From assembly GCF_052327305.1 (NCBI RefSeq), contig NZ_CP182486.1:2818438-2882437 (forward strand): 64,000 bases of DNA, given 5' to 3'. Origin of the DNA: Sphingobium sp052327305 (GTDB lineage: Bacteria; Pseudomonadota; Alphaproteobacteria; Sphingomonadales; Sphingomonadaceae). Made by a program: the position numbers and the translations under genes. Positions 32,308-41,918 of the stretch are shown one piece after another; position 1 is the first letter of the stretch, and every line of letters starts with the position of its first letter. The notes under the pieces were generated by a model. That model was given only the letters and a program-made list of their open reading frames with translations. It was not told where the DNA came from and made no database searches.

Positions 32308-33567
32308 ATGCGTCGTGTCGTCATAACCGGTCTTGGTATGGTCTCGCCGCTCGGCGCGGATGTCGAGACGAGCTGGGCGAACATCATTGCGAGTAAATCT
32401 GGTGCGGGAACCATCACGCGGTTCGATGCCACCGATTTCCAGAGCAACTATGCCTGCGAGGTTAAACCGGCGACGCATGAATATGGCTTCGATGCGAGCA
32501 AGCGCGTCGATCACAAGATTCAGCGTCAGGTCGATCCGTTCATCGTCTATGGTATCGATGCTGCCGGTCAGGCCCTGGAGGATGCCGGCCTCACCGATAT
32601 GCCTGAGGCAGAGCGCTATCGCGCCGGCTGCTCGATCGGCTCGGGTATTGGTGGCCTTCCGGGTATCGAGAGCGAATCGCTGGTGTTGGCGGAGAAGGGG
32701 CCGAGGCGTGTCAGCCCACACTTCGTCCATGGTCGCCTCATCAATCTGATTTCGGGTCAGGTCAGCATCAAATATGGCCTGATGGGTCCTAACCACGCTG
32801 TGGTTACCGCGTGTTCGACCGGCGCACATTCCATTGGCGACGCCGCGCGCATGATCGCGATGGACGATGCGGACGTGATGCTTGCGGGCGGCGCAGAAAG
32901 CACGATTTGTCCGATCGGCATTGCCGGCTTCGGTCAGGCGCGGGCGCTTTCCACGGGTTTCCGCGGCGAGCCATGGCGTGCAAGTCGCCCGTGGGACAAG
33001 GACCGCGACGGTTTCGTCATGGGCGAGGGCGCCGGTGTTGTCGTGCTCGAAGAATATGAGCGGGCGAAGGCACGGGGCGCGAAGATCTATGCCGAAGTGG
33101 TCGGTTATGGCCTGTCTGGCGACGCCTATCACGTCACTGCGCCGCACCCCGAAGGCTCGGGCGCATTCCGCTCCATGGAAATGGCAGTGCGGAAATCCGG
33201 TCTCGCGCTGGAAGACATCGACTATATCAACGCCCACGGAACCTCGACGCCGCTGGGTGACGAGCTGGAGCTCGGCGCGGTGCGTCGTCTGTTCGGCTCG
33301 GCGATCGACGGCGTCAGCATGTCATCGACCAAGTCGGCGATCGGGCATCTGCTTGGCGGCGCAGGCGCGGTTGAGTCGATCTTCTGCATATTGGCGCTGC
33401 GGGACCAGATCGCGCCGCCCACGCTCAATCTCGACAATCCCAGCGAGAATTGCGCGGGCATCGATCTCGTTCCCCATAAGGCGAAGGAACGGAAAATCCG
33501 AGCTGTGCTCAATAACAGCTTCGGATTTGGCGGAACGAACGCGTCGCTGGTCATGAAGGCGGTCTGA
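32308..33567 (+). CDS. fabF: 3-oxoacyl-ACP synthase II
   Basis: A 419-aa condensing enzyme of the elongation cycle. The Cys-His-His triad is in 'VVTACSTGAHSIGDAARMI', 'YINAHGTSTPLGDELE' and 'TKSAIGHLLGGAGAVE'. GGAGAG lies a few bases before the ATG at 32308; another ATG four codons earlier is possible. mltG begins seven bases after its stop, the common fabF-mltG pairing. Confidence 0.97.
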   Translation: MRRVVITGLGMVSPLGADVETSWANIIASKSGAGTITRFDATDFQSNYACEVKPATHEYGFDASKRVDHKIQRQVDPFIVYGIDAAGQALEDAGLTDMPEAERYRAGCSIGSGIGGLPGIESESLVLAEKGPRRVSPHFVHGRLINLISGQVSIKYGLMGPNHAVVTACSTGAHSIGDAARMIAMDDADVMLAGGAESTICPIGIAGFGQARALSTGFRGEPWRASRPWDKDRDGFVMGEGAGVVVLEEYERAKARGAKIYAEVVGYGLSGDAYHVTAPHPEGSGAFRSMEMAVRKSGLALEDIDYINAHGTSTPLGDELELGAVRRLFGSAIDGVSMSSTKSAIGHLLGGAGAVESIFCILALRDQIAPPTLNLDNPSENCAGIDLVPHKAKERKIRAVLNNSFGFGGTNASLVMKAV

Positions 33568-33574
33568 CACTCTC

Positions 33575-34549
33575 ATGCGCCGGGTCGGATGCCTCGTCCT
33601 GCTTGTGGCTCTGGCGACCCTGGCGCTCATCAGTGTCGATTTCCTGCATGGCTGGACGGCGCAGGGGCCTCTTGAGCGACCGGCAACCATCGTGGTGGCT
33701 GAGGGATCGACGCTGCGCGGAACGGCGCGTCAGCTGGAGAAATTGGGCGCGATCCGTTCGGACGGCTCCTTCCTCCGGCGGGCGCGGGTTCTCGGCAGCG
33801 ATGCACCCATTAAGGCCGGCGAATATGTGCTGCCGGAAGGGGTCAGCAATCGGGATATTCTCGCGCTCCTGCAGAGCGGGAAGACCGTCAATCACCTCGT
33901 CACTATTCCTGAAGGCATGCCGTCCATTCTCGTGCATGAGCGACTGATGGCGAATAAGGAGCTGACTGGTACCGTCCCCGTGCCGGCGGAGGGCTCCGTC
34001 CTGCCGGACAGCTATGCTTACAAGAAGGGCGAGACCCGGGCCGCCGTTTTGGCGCGGATGCAGAAGGCCATGAGCGGCTATCTCGCGCAGGCGTGGGCAA
34101 AGCGCGGCAAGGACATCGTCGTGAAGACGCCCGAACAGGCGATCACATTGGCCAGCATCGTCGAGAAGGAAACCGCAATCGCGGCTGAGCGGCCGATCGT
34201 CGCGGGCGTCTACCAGAACCGGTTACGCACCGGCATGATGCTTCAGGCGGATCCGACGATCATCTATCCGATCACTAAGGGCAAACCGCTTGGTCGGCGC
34301 ATCAGGCGATCCGAAATCACGGCGGTGAATGACTATAACACCTATGCGATGACCGGTTTGCCCAAGGGACCGATCGCAAATCCGGGCCGCACGTCCATCG
34401 ACGCCGTGCTTAATCCCGCGGCGACCAAGGCGCTCTATTTCGTTGCCGATGGCAAGGGCGGGCATATTTTTGCGAACACGCTCGAAGAGCATAATCGCAA
34501 TGTGCGGGACTGGTTCAAGATCCGCAGAGCGCGTGGCGAGATCGAATAG
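33575..34549 (+). CDS. mltG: Endolytic murein transglycosylase MltG
   Basis: A 324-aa inner-membrane protein (YceG family) that cleaves nascent glycan strands and sets their length. One N-terminal membrane helix ('MRRVGCLVLLVALATLALIS') is followed by a LysM-like region and the catalytic domain; the active-site Glu is Glu197 in 'LASIVEKETAIAAER'. 'MTGLPKGPIANPGRTSIDAV' is a family signature. It follows fabF almost without gap and is probably cotranscribed. Confidence 0.96.
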   Translation: MRRVGCLVLLVALATLALISVDFLHGWTAQGPLERPATIVVAEGSTLRGTARQLEKLGAIRSDGSFLRRARVLGSDAPIKAGEYVLPEGVSNRDILALLQSGKTVNHLVTIPEGMPSILVHERLMANKELTGTVPVPAEGSVLPDSYAYKKGETRAAVLARMQKAMSGYLAQAWAKRGKDIVVKTPEQAITLASIVEKETAIAAERPIVAGVYQNRLRTGMMLQADPTIIYPITKGKPLGRRIRRSEITAVNDYNTYAMTGLPKGPIANPGRTSIDAVLNPAATKALYFVADGKGGHIFANTLEEHNRNVRDWFKIRRARGEIE

Positions 34550-34754
34550 ATCTTAGCCTAGCAGCCCTTCGCGGCCTGCTGATGCTCGAACCAGATTTCA
34601 AAAAGCGCCACCGCGACGATGAACAGGGGAAAAAGCGCAGTGGTCCAACCCCTCTACGGATGGCGGATGACACCTATCATGTGCAATTCGCTTCCGGAGC
34701 TCCCGGTGCCGATGCTAGGGAAGCGCAAATTCGCACGACGCAAGGAGCAATAGA

Positions 34755-35309
34755 ATGATCGGGCAGCAGGTTCCGGATATTTGCCTCAAGACGCGCGTGC
34801 GCGATGAGACTGTTGGCGGCTCCAATCCGTTCCGCTGGCAGGATGTTCAGACGGGCGAGCTTTTCGCCAAGGGGCGGCATGTCGTCTTTTCGCTGCCCGG
34901 TGCGTTCACGCCGACCTGCTCGAACAGTCAGTTGCCCGGCTACGAGGCGCTGCACGGTGCCTTTCTCGCCGCTGGCGTGGAAGATATCTCCTGCATTTCC
35001 GTCAATGATGCCTTCGTCATGTACCAGTGGGGCAAGACGCAGGGCGTGAAGAACGTGAAGCTGCTGCCGGATGGGTCGGGCAATTTCACCCGCCGGATGG
35101 GCATGTTGATCAACAAGGATCATCTGGGTTTCGGCTTTCGTAGCTGGCGTTACGCCATGGTGATCGACGATGGCGTGATTTCGCAGATGTTCGTGGAGCC
35201 GGGCTGCAATGACTGCGGCACGGACGAAGATCCTTATGGCGCCACCGCGCCTGAGCCCGTTCTGGAATGGGTGCAGGCGCATCCTGCGAGGGCCAGGGCC
35301 AACGCCTGA
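34755..35309 (+). CDS. Peroxiredoxin (Prx5/glutaredoxin-dependent type)
   Basis: A 184-aa thiol peroxidase. The peroxidatic Cys is Cys55 in 'FSLPGAFTPTCSNSQLPGYE', the universal PxxxTxxC motif of the Prx5 group. 'DISCISVNDAFVMYQWGKTQ' and 'YAMVIDDGVISQMFVEPG' also fit that group. No glutaredoxin domain is fused, so an external reductant is needed. GGAG precedes the ATG. A LigT-like gene overlaps closely after its stop. Confidence 0.95.
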   Translation: MIGQQVPDICLKTRVRDETVGGSNPFRWQDVQTGELFAKGRHVVFSLPGAFTPTCSNSQLPGYEALHGAFLAAGVEDISCISVNDAFVMYQWGKTQGVKNVKLLPDGSGNFTRRMGMLINKDHLGFGFRSWRYAMVIDDGVISQMFVEPGCNDCGTDEDPYGATAPEPVLEWVQAHPARARANA

Positions 35310-35311
35310 AC

Positions 35312-35824
35312 ATGGCGGCAGCCGACGGTCCGATCATCGTCACGGCGACGATGACTCCGGCAGACTTCGCCTGGGCGGATGACTTGAGACGGCGCTGGTT
35401 CCCGCCCGAGCGCAATCGGGTGTCTGCGCATATCACCTTGTTTCACCACTTGCCTCCCTCTGGCGAACGGGAGCTCAGGGCGCTGCTTGCTGATCTGACG
35501 CAATCAAAGCCCCCGGCCGCTCGGATCGACCGACTGCTCAATCTGGGCGGTGGTGTCGCCTTCCATGTCGATAGTCCCAATCTGCTGGCGATCCGGGCGG
35601 AAATCGCGGAACGATTCCACGGCCTGCTGACTCCTCAGGATGCGGGGAACACGCGTCTGCACATTACGGTGCAGAACAAGGTGTCGGCCCAGACAGCGCG
35701 AGAAACGGCCGCCACGCTGGCAGCCGATTTCCAGCCTCGTTCTCTCGGTATTTCAGGCCTTGCTTGCTGGCACTATGAGGGCGAGCCGTGGGCACCGATC
35801 GCCGAGTATAAGTTTCGCGGGTAA
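35312..35824 (+). CDS. 2'-5' RNA ligase / cyclic phosphodiesterase-like (2H phosphoesterase family)
   Basis: A 170-aa protein of the 2H superfamily. The two catalytic HxT motifs are 'AHITLFHHL' (His40-Thr42) and 'TRLHITVQNK' (His117-Thr119), the spacing expected for LigT/ThpR-like enzymes that act on 2',3'-cyclic or 2'-5' RNA ends. It starts two bases after the peroxiredoxin gene and is probably cotranscribed. Natural substrate is uncertain, as for most family members. Confidence 0.88.
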   Translation: MAAADGPIIVTATMTPADFAWADDLRRRWFPPERNRVSAHITLFHHLPPSGERELRALLADLTQSKPPAARIDRLLNLGGGVAFHVDSPNLLAIRAEIAERFHGLLTPQDAGNTRLHITVQNKVSAQTARETAATLAADFQPRSLGISGLACWHYEGEPWAPIAEYKFRG

Positions 35825-35864
35825 CCGAGCGACCTTCAGGCCAACAGGAAATCATCTGGGAAAG

Positions 35865-35941
35865 TGGTAGCGGAGGAGGGACTTGAACCCCCGACACGCG
35901 GATTATGATTCCGCTGCTCTAACCAGCTGAGCTACTCCGCC
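35865..35941 (-). tRNA. tRNA-Met (elongator, anticodon CAU)
   Basis: A 77-nt cloverleaf with encoded CCA. The anticodon stem GCGGA/TCCGC encloses ATCATAA with anticodon CAT. The paired first position of the acceptor stem (G1-C72, GGCGGAG) argues against initiator tRNA, and the body resembles alphaproteobacterial elongator Met rather than tRNA-Ile2. Confidence 0.93.
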
Positions 35942-36002
35942 CCATGGCGCCCGGTCGGTTGCTCCGGGCAGGGCCGGCGCCGTCATGCGGGCCGGAGCGG
36001 GC

Positions 36003-36031
36003 GCTATACGCAGCCCGCCTCAGCCGGTCAA
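36003..36031 (-). promoter_or_regulatory. Probable promoter of tRNA-Met
   Basis: Minus strand: TTGACC, 17 bases, TATAGC (36008-36003), about 60 bases before the tRNA 5' end. Confidence 0.5.
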
Positions 36032-36051
36032 TGGCTCAAAAAGGCGTCTGT

Positions 36052-37299
36052 TCAACTCACCGTTTCTACCGCCGCGTCCTTCAGCGGCACGCCGGGATCT
36101 GCGATCCTTTCGGCATCCATAAGCGTCCCGGCTTCAATGAGTTTGCGCGCCTGCACATAGTCCTTCATCGCGTTGACGCAGTCGATGGATATGATGCGGC
36201 CTTCCCGCAGATAGACCACGGAAAAGCTGCGCGTTGCAGGATCGCCGCGTTGCACATGCCTGTCATGGCCCAGATTCAGGCCCGCGGATTGCAGCTTGAG
36301 GTCGTACTGGTTGGACCAGAACCACGGAATCGCATGATAGGCCGTGGGGTTGCCGCAAATGTCCGCAGCCGCCGTGGCGGCCATGTCATGCGCATTTTGC
36401 ACGCTCTCCAGCCGGATGGCCGCGCCGCCCGCGAAGCTGTTGGCATGGGCCGCACAGTCGCCGATTGCGTACACATCTGGCAGGGACGTGCGGCAGTATA
36501 TGTCCACGTCCACGCCGTTCCCGCCCTGCGCACCCGCCGCGAGCAGGGGCGCAACTGCCGGAACAATGCCGATCCCTGCGATGACCATGTCGGCCGGCAA
36601 AACCTCCCCATTGTGGAGGCGCACGCCGGTCGTGCGCGTGCCATTGCCTGTGATGCAGTCGACCGCTTGGCCGGTCAGTATCGTAACGCCTTTGGCGCGG
36701 TGCTCCGCTTCGTAGAATGCCGAAAGCTCCGGCCCGGCAACCCGTGCCAGGACCCGGTCCTGCGCCTCGACGAGCGTGACAGTGCAGCCCAGTTTGGTCA
36801 GCACGGCCGCCGCTTCCAGCCCGATATAGCCGCCGCCGATTACGACAACCTGCCGCGCGCCGCCATCCAGCTCTGCCATCACCCGGTCGGCATCCGCCTT
36901 GTCGCGGACATAGTGAATGCCCGCGAGATCAGCGCCGGAGCAGGTCATCCGGCGGGGATCGCCGCCCGCCGCCCAGATAAGTTTTCCGTAGGAGAGGGAC
37001 TGACCGTCGTCGAGATCGATACGGTGAGCGTCTGCATCGACAGCGGTCGCGACACTGCCCGTTCGGAAAGTGATGTTGCGTTCCTGCCAGAACGCCGCCG
37101 GGCGAATCAGAATGCGCTTGAACGGCTTGTCCCGCGCCAGATATTCCTTTGAGAGCGGCGGCCGCTCATAGGGCAGGGTCGCTTCCCGCCCGACGACCAT
37201 GATCGAGCCAGTGAAGCCCCGCTGCCGCAGTGCGATCGCCGCCTGCGCTCCGCCATGGCCGGAGCCGACAATGATCACATCTGCGTGTTCAGTGGCCAT
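36052..37299 (-). CDS. FAD/NAD(P)-dependent ferredoxin (rubredoxin)-type reductase
   Basis: A 415-aa flavoprotein that passes electrons from NAD(P)H to a ferredoxin partner. Two Rossmann motifs are visible: 'VIIVGSGHGGAQAAIALRQR' for FAD at the N-terminus and 'VVVIGGGYIGLEAAAVLTKL' for NAD(P) near residue 150; 'VYAIGDCAAHANSF' is the second FAD motif, and a reductase C-terminal domain follows. The start at 37299 has GAGAG before it. No ferredoxin or oxygenase gene is adjacent, so the partner is unknown. The formaldehyde dehydrogenase gene lies 25 bases upstream on the same strand. Confidence 0.9.
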   Translation of the reverse strand: MATEHADVIIVGSGHGGAQAAIALRQRGFTGSIMVVGREATLPYERPPLSKEYLARDKPFKRILIRPAAFWQERNITFRTGSVATAVDADAHRIDLDDGQSLSYGKLIWAAGGDPRRMTCSGADLAGIHYVRDKADADRVMAELDGGARQVVVIGGGYIGLEAAAVLTKLGCTVTLVEAQDRVLARVAGPELSAFYEAEHRAKGVTILTGQAVDCITGNGTRTTGVRLHNGEVLPADMVIAGIGIVPAVAPLLAAGAQGGNGVDVDIYCRTSLPDVYAIGDCAAHANSFAGGAAIRLESVQNAHDMAATAAADICGNPTAYHAIPWFWSNQYDLKLQSAGLNLGHDRHVQRGDPATRSFSVVYLREGRIISIDCVNAMKDYVQARKLIEAGTLMDAERIADPGVPLKDAAVETVS

Positions 37300-37324
37300 T
37301 TCTCTCGTTCCCCGGTTCAGTTCG

Positions 37325-38437
37325 TCAATAGACCACAACAGAGCGGATGCTCTCGCCGGCGTGCATGAGGTCGAAGCCCTTGTTGATCTCTTCGAGGGTA
37401 AGGACATGGGTAATCATCGGGTCGATCTCGATCTTGCCGTTCATGTACCAGTCGACGATCTTGGGCACATCGGTGCGGCCTTTGGCCCCGCCGAACGCGG
37501 TGCCACGCCAGTTGCGGCCAGTGACAAGCTGGAAGGGCCGCGTGCTGATCTCCTTGCCCGCCTCGGCTACGCCTATGATGATGCTGGTGCCCCAGCCGCG
37601 GTGGCACGCCTCGAGCGCGGTGCGCATCACTTCGGTGTTCCCCGTCGCGTCGAAGCTGTAGTCGGCACCGCCGTCAGTCAGTTCCAGCACTTTCGCGATG
37701 GTCTCCTCGCGCGACAGACCTTTGCTGTTGAGGAAGTGCGTCATGCCGAAGCGACGCCCCCATTCCTCACGGTCGGGGTTGATGTCGACACCGATGATGC
37801 GGTCCGCGCCGACAAGTTTCGCGCCTTGAATGACGTTGAGGCCGATCCCGCCGAGGCCGAACACGACAACATTCTCGCCGGCTTGCACCTTGGCCGTGTT
37901 CACGACCGCACCCACGCCCGTGGTGACGCCGCAACCGATGTAGCAGCTTGTCTTGAAGGGGGCGTCCTCGCGGATCTTCGCCACTGCGATCTCGGGCAGC
38001 ACAGTGAAGTTCGAAAAGGTCGAGCAGCCCATATAGTGGAAGATTGGCTGCCCCTTGTAGCTGAAGCGCGTGGTGCCGTCCGGCATCAGGCCCTTGCCCT
38101 GCGTCGTGCGGATCGCGGTGCAGAGGTTTGTCTTGCCGCTGAGGCACGACTTACACTGGCGGCATTCCGGCGTGTAAAGGGGGATGACGTGATCGCCCGG
38201 CTTCACACTGGTGACGCCTACGCCGACTTCGCGCACGATACCCGCGCCTTCATGGCCCAGCACGCTTGGGAAGATGCCTTCGCTATCCAGTCCGTCGAGC
38301 GTGTAGGCGTCCGTGTGGCAGATGCCCGTCGCCATGATCTCGACAAGGACTTCGCCGGCTTTCGGGCCTTCAAGGTCCAGCTCGACGATTTCCAGCGGCT
38401 TCCTGGCTTCGAATGCCACTGCGGCACGGGTCTTCAT
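37325..38437 (-). CDS. frmA: S-(hydroxymethyl)glutathione dehydrogenase / class III alcohol dehydrogenase
   Basis: A 370-aa zinc-dependent dehydrogenase for glutathione-bound formaldehyde (and S-nitrosoglutathione reduction). The catalytic zinc site includes 'CHTDAYTLDGLDSEGIFPSV' and 'GHEGAGIV', the structural zinc Cys cluster is 'PECRQCKSCLSGKTNLC', and the NAD fold is 'GLGGIGLNVIQGAKLVGADR'. The Asp-Ala-Tyr-Thr stretch after the first zinc Cys marks class III. It lies upstream of the FAD reductase on the same strand, 25 bases apart. Confidence 0.96.
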   Translation of the reverse strand: MKTRAAVAFEARKPLEIVELDLEGPKAGEVLVEIMATGICHTDAYTLDGLDSEGIFPSVLGHEGAGIVREVGVGVTSVKPGDHVIPLYTPECRQCKSCLSGKTNLCTAIRTTQGKGLMPDGTTRFSYKGQPIFHYMGCSTFSNFTVLPEIAVAKIREDAPFKTSCYIGCGVTTGVGAVVNTAKVQAGENVVVFGLGGIGLNVIQGAKLVGADRIIGVDINPDREEWGRRFGMTHFLNSKGLSREETIAKVLELTDGGADYSFDATGNTEVMRTALEACHRGWGTSIIIGVAEAGKEISTRPFQLVTGRNWRGTAFGGAKGRTDVPKIVDWYMNGKIEIDPMITHVLTLEEINKGFDLMHAGESIRSVVVY

Positions 38438-38699
38438 TGGTCATCTCCATCTCGTTCGGAGCGAAATCAATCAGCTACCGACAGCGTTTGGCTAAAGCGA
38501 GATCGGCGGCGCAACACAACAGGCAAATCACTTAGGCCATCCGTGCATTCGCCCGCCACCCGCACCTGGGACTGTGGCCGCGTTGCAACAGATCGTTCCG
38601 GCTAGGAATTATTTCTGTTTCCTCAACGGAAAGGCGCGGGCCGCCCATCTTGCCGGATGAGAACCATGGAAAATGGCTCATTTTGAAGAGGGGAATCTG

Positions 38700-41600
38700 A
38701 TGGCGATCAATCTAGTTATTGCGGGCCTTTATGCGTCTGCGGCCTCGCTGGCCGTGACTGCGGCGCCCGCCCCAGGCCAGGTCAGGACATTCGACATTTC
38801 CAGCCAGGCGGCGTCGAGCGGCGTGCCTGAGCTTGCGCGTCAGGCCGACGTTCAGATCATTGCCAGCGAGCGTATGATCCGTGGACTGCGCACCGCAGCC
38901 GTTCGGGGCAACATGCCGGTGAACGAGGCTCTGGATCGCCTGCTGAGCGACACGGGTCTCCGCGCGACCTCCACTGACGGGCGGACGTTCGTTCTCGCGC
39001 AGAACATGGCGGCTCCGGCCCATTCCGGCAACGCAGCCGTTGCCGTGACGGCCGGCGCTCTCCAGTCCGCAGGCGCCGCGGCAGGGGCTGCCAGCCTCCC
39101 GCAATCGAATGCAACTGATGACTCCAATCAGCAGATCGTGGTCACCGGTTCGCGCGTCATCACCAACGGCAATAACTCGCCTTCGCCCGTGACGGTCGTT
39201 TCCACCGAGCAGCTACAGAATGTCGCCCCTTCCAACATTCCGGACGGCCTCAACAAGCTGCCGGTGTTCTCTGGCTCTAACAACCAATCCAGCTTCGGCG
39301 CTGCAGAGCGCAACTTCTCCGGTAACTATCTGAACCTGCGTAACGTGGGCGCTGGTCGTTCGCTCATCCTGTTCGACGGAAAGCGCTTCCCGCCGACGAC
39401 GACCGACAACCTGATCGACATCAACACCATTCCGCAGCTGCTCATCCAGCGCGTGGACGTGGTGACCGGCGGCGCTTCCGCGGTTTACGGCTCGGACGCG
39501 ATCACCGGCGTCGTTAACTTCGTCATCGATCGCAAGTTCAACGGCTTCAAGGTCAATGTCCAGGGCGGTCTTTCCGGGCGAAATGACAACGCCTCCTACC
39601 GCATTGGCGGGGCATGGGGCACAGATCTGTTCGATGGCCGCGGTCACTTCGAGGCCAGCCTCGAGCATTATGATTCCGAAGGCATCGATAGCAAGCTGAG
39701 CCGCGAATATGGCCGCAGGGTCTACTCCACTCAGGGCGCCGGCACCGCCGCCAATCCCTACCGCGTCGTCACCGACACGCGCCTCACCAACTTCAGCCGC
39801 TTCGGTATCATCAAAAATATGCCGAACACGGTCGTGGGCGGCAGCGGCCCCTACAATGATTTCGTTTTCGGCGGCCCGAACAACACGCTGCGTCGCTTTG
39901 CTCACGGCACGCCCACCGGTTCGTCTGGCGTCGAGAGCGGCGGCGACGGCACGTTCTACGATTCCACCTTGCAGGCATCGCTGCGGTCGAGCCAGGCTTA
40001 TGCCCGCTTTGACTTCGATGTGAGCGATAGCGTCCACTTCTATGCGCATGCGAGCGGCACCAAGTCGTTCAACCAGTTCTCTAAGGAAGAGAACGTCATC
40101 AACAACCTGGCGATGTCGGCCAGCAACCCGTTCCTGCCCCAGGAATATCGCGATGCGATGGCGGCGGCAGGTCAAACGACGTTCCGCTATGCCAAGCAGA
40201 TGACGGAGGTGCCGCGTCTCACGCCGACCGCCTGGATCAAGAGCTACTTCACTCAGGCCGGGCTAGAAGGGCGGCTCGGCACATTCAACTGGGATATTGC
40301 CTATTCGCATAGCCAGTCCAGGCAGCGCGTGGCGACGGTTGCCAATATGAGCTTGGGTCGGCTCTATGCCGCGCTGGATGCGGTACGGGCGCCGAACGGA
40401 CAGATCGTCTGTAATGTCACGCTGACCAATCCGGGCCTCTACCCCGGATGCGTCCCTATGAACCCGTTCGGCGAGAAGACCATCACCAAGGAAATGCAGG
40501 ATTATGTTCTGCAGGATACCTATTTCCGCCTGAAGAACACGATGGATGATCTCGCCGGCAGCATCTCGGGCGACGTCTTCAATACCTGGGCCGGCCCCGT
40601 CCGTATGGCGCTGAGCGGCGAATATCGCGTCCTCAAGATGGATCTCGTCAGCGATGCGCAGCCGACCGAGCGCCTGAACTGCACGGGTCTTCGTTTCGGA
40701 AACTGCACTGCTAACACCCAGCTTTACGCGTCGAACGTGGTGGGCGACCAGCGCAATCGGCAGCAGAAGATTTCCGAAGGCGCAGTCGAGGTCGATATTC
40801 CGCTGCTGTCCGACTTCGTGATCGCCAAGTCGCTGAATCTCAACGCTGCCGGCCGTTACACGCACTACAACACCAGCGGCAGCGTGAAGACGTGGAAGGT
40901 CGGTCTCGACTGGCACCTGAATGACGAACTGCGCTTCCGCGCTACGCGTTCGCGTGACATTCGCGCACCTAACCTGAACGATCTCTACGCACCGGTGAAC
41001 GTCAATCCGTCGGGCTTCAACGATCTGCACACGGGTGGCATCACCGCTACGGTGCCGGTTGAAAGCGCTGGCAACCCCAATCTGGTGCCAGAAGTCGCGC
41101 AGACCTTTACGGTCGGCGGCGTCTATCGCCCGGCTTGGCTGCCCGGCTTCAGCCTCGCGGTCGATTACTACCAGATCAGAATGAAGAACGCGATTGGCGG
41201 CGTGTCGGGCAGCAACGCATCGGTGCAGCGCGAGTGCGAAACCAGCAACGGCACCTCGGTGCTGTGCGACCTGATTTCTCGTCCGCTGCCGTTTGCTGAT
41301 CGCAGCCCCGCCAACTTCCCGACCCGCGCCTTCTCGCGCTCGTTGAATCTGGCGACGCTGTACACGCGCGGCATCGACGCGGAAGCGAACTACAACACGA
41401 CGTTGGGCGCAGGTAACCTCAACCTGCGGGGTCTCCTTGCCTGGCAGCCCAAGCTGGAGCAATCCAACTTCCCGGGTTCGCCGACGCTTAACCGCGCGGG
41501 CGCAGCGGGCCTGCCATCGGTTCGCATTACCGGCTTCATCAATTATGATATCAACAACTTCTCGATCAATCTGCAGGAGCGGTGGCATAACTCAACGCGC

Positions 41601-41867
41601 CGGAGCAGCGATCCGACGCTGGTTTTCGATGCGCCTCGCGTTGCCGCCCGTGCCTATACGGACATGACCTTGTCCTACCGTTTGAAAGCGGCCAACGACA
41701 TGTCGGCACAACTTTTCGTGACAGTGCAGAACCTGTTCGATCAGGATCCTTATCCGGTCGTGGGTGTCGGTGCCCCCAGCACGGTGCCGGGCTTCTTCGT
41801 GCCGGTTACCAATGGTGACGATCCGATCGGCCGCTACTTCACGGCCGGCGTTCGCTTCCGCTTCTGA
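38700..41867 (+). CDS. TonB-dependent receptor with N-terminal STN domain
   Basis: A 1055-aa outer-membrane receptor. After a short hydrophobic export segment, an STN (secretin/TonB N-terminal) domain covers about residues 30-100 ('VRTFDISSQAASSGVPELAR', 'VNEALDRLLSDTGLRATSTD'). The TonB box region, plug ('QIVVTGSRVITNGNNSPSPV', 'LNLRNVGAGRSLILFDGKRF') and a long 22-strand-type barrel ending 'FTAGVRFRF' follow. GAGGGG lies six bases before the ATG. Unlike many STN receptors it has no FecI/FecR neighbours. The downstream sugar enzymes suggest sugar or sugar-acid uptake. Confidence 0.94.
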   Translation: MAINLVIAGLYASAASLAVTAAPAPGQVRTFDISSQAASSGVPELARQADVQIIASERMIRGLRTAAVRGNMPVNEALDRLLSDTGLRATSTDGRTFVLAQNMAAPAHSGNAAVAVTAGALQSAGAAAGAASLPQSNATDDSNQQIVVTGSRVITNGNNSPSPVTVVSTEQLQNVAPSNIPDGLNKLPVFSGSNNQSSFGAAERNFSGNYLNLRNVGAGRSLILFDGKRFPPTTTDNLIDINTIPQLLIQRVDVVTGGASAVYGSDAITGVVNFVIDRKFNGFKVNVQGGLSGRNDNASYRIGGAWGTDLFDGRGHFEASLEHYDSEGIDSKLSREYGRRVYSTQGAGTAANPYRVVTDTRLTNFSRFGIIKNMPNTVVGGSGPYNDFVFGGPNNTLRRFAHGTPTGSSGVESGGDGTFYDSTLQASLRSSQAYARFDFDVSDSVHFYAHASGTKSFNQFSKEENVINNLAMSASNPFLPQEYRDAMAAAGQTTFRYAKQMTEVPRLTPTAWIKSYFTQAGLEGRLGTFNWDIAYSHSQSRQRVATVANMSLGRLYAALDAVRAPNGQIVCNVTLTNPGLYPGCVPMNPFGEKTITKEMQDYVLQDTYFRLKNTMDDLAGSISGDVFNTWAGPVRMALSGEYRVLKMDLVSDAQPTERLNCTGLRFGNCTANTQLYASNVVGDQRNRQQKISEGAVEVDIPLLSDFVIAKSLNLNAAGRYTHYNTSGSVKTWKVGLDWHLNDELRFRATRSRDIRAPNLNDLYAPVNVNPSGFNDLHTGGITATVPVESAGNPNLVPEVAQTFTVGGVYRPAWLPGFSLAVDYYQIRMKNAIGGVSGSNASVQRECETSNGTSVLCDLISRPLPFADRSPANFPTRAFSRSLNLATLYTRGIDAEANYNTTLGAGNLNLRGLLAWQPKLEQSNFPGSPTLNRAGAAGLPSVRITGFINYDINNFSINLQERWHNSTRRSSDPTLVFDAPRVAARAYTDMTLSYRLKAANDMSAQLFVTVQNLFDQDPYPVVGVGAPSTVPGFFVPVTNGDDPIGRYFTAGVRFRF

Positions 41868-41877
41868 TACCCAACCT

Positions 41878-41902
41878 GGGGGAGGCACTGCCTCCCCCTT
41901 TT
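41878..41902 (+). terminator. Rho-independent terminator after the TonB-dependent receptor
   Basis: GGGGGAGGC pairs perfectly with GCCTCCCCC across an ACT loop and TTTT follows. It lies 10 bases after the receptor stop and 16 bases before the epimerase gene, so it can only partly end transcription if those genes share a promoter. Confidence 0.85.
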
Positions 41903-41918
41903 CATTGATGGATCGTTC

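Noticed and set aside
31945..33237. A 430-codon minus-strand frame
   Set aside because: Antisense shadow of fabF and acpP; the residues are rich in His and Arg as is usual for such shadows.
34558..34641. A short minus-strand stretch reading like a small membrane helix ('ALFPLFIVAVALFEIWFEHQ')
   Set aside because: There is an in-frame stop upstream and no plausible start codon, so it may be a degraded gene but cannot be supported as a CDS.
35865..35941. tRNA with CAU anticodon as initiator Met or Ile2
   Set aside because: The acceptor end is fully paired (not initiator) and the body does not match the usual tRNA-Ile2 sequence, so elongator Met is preferred.
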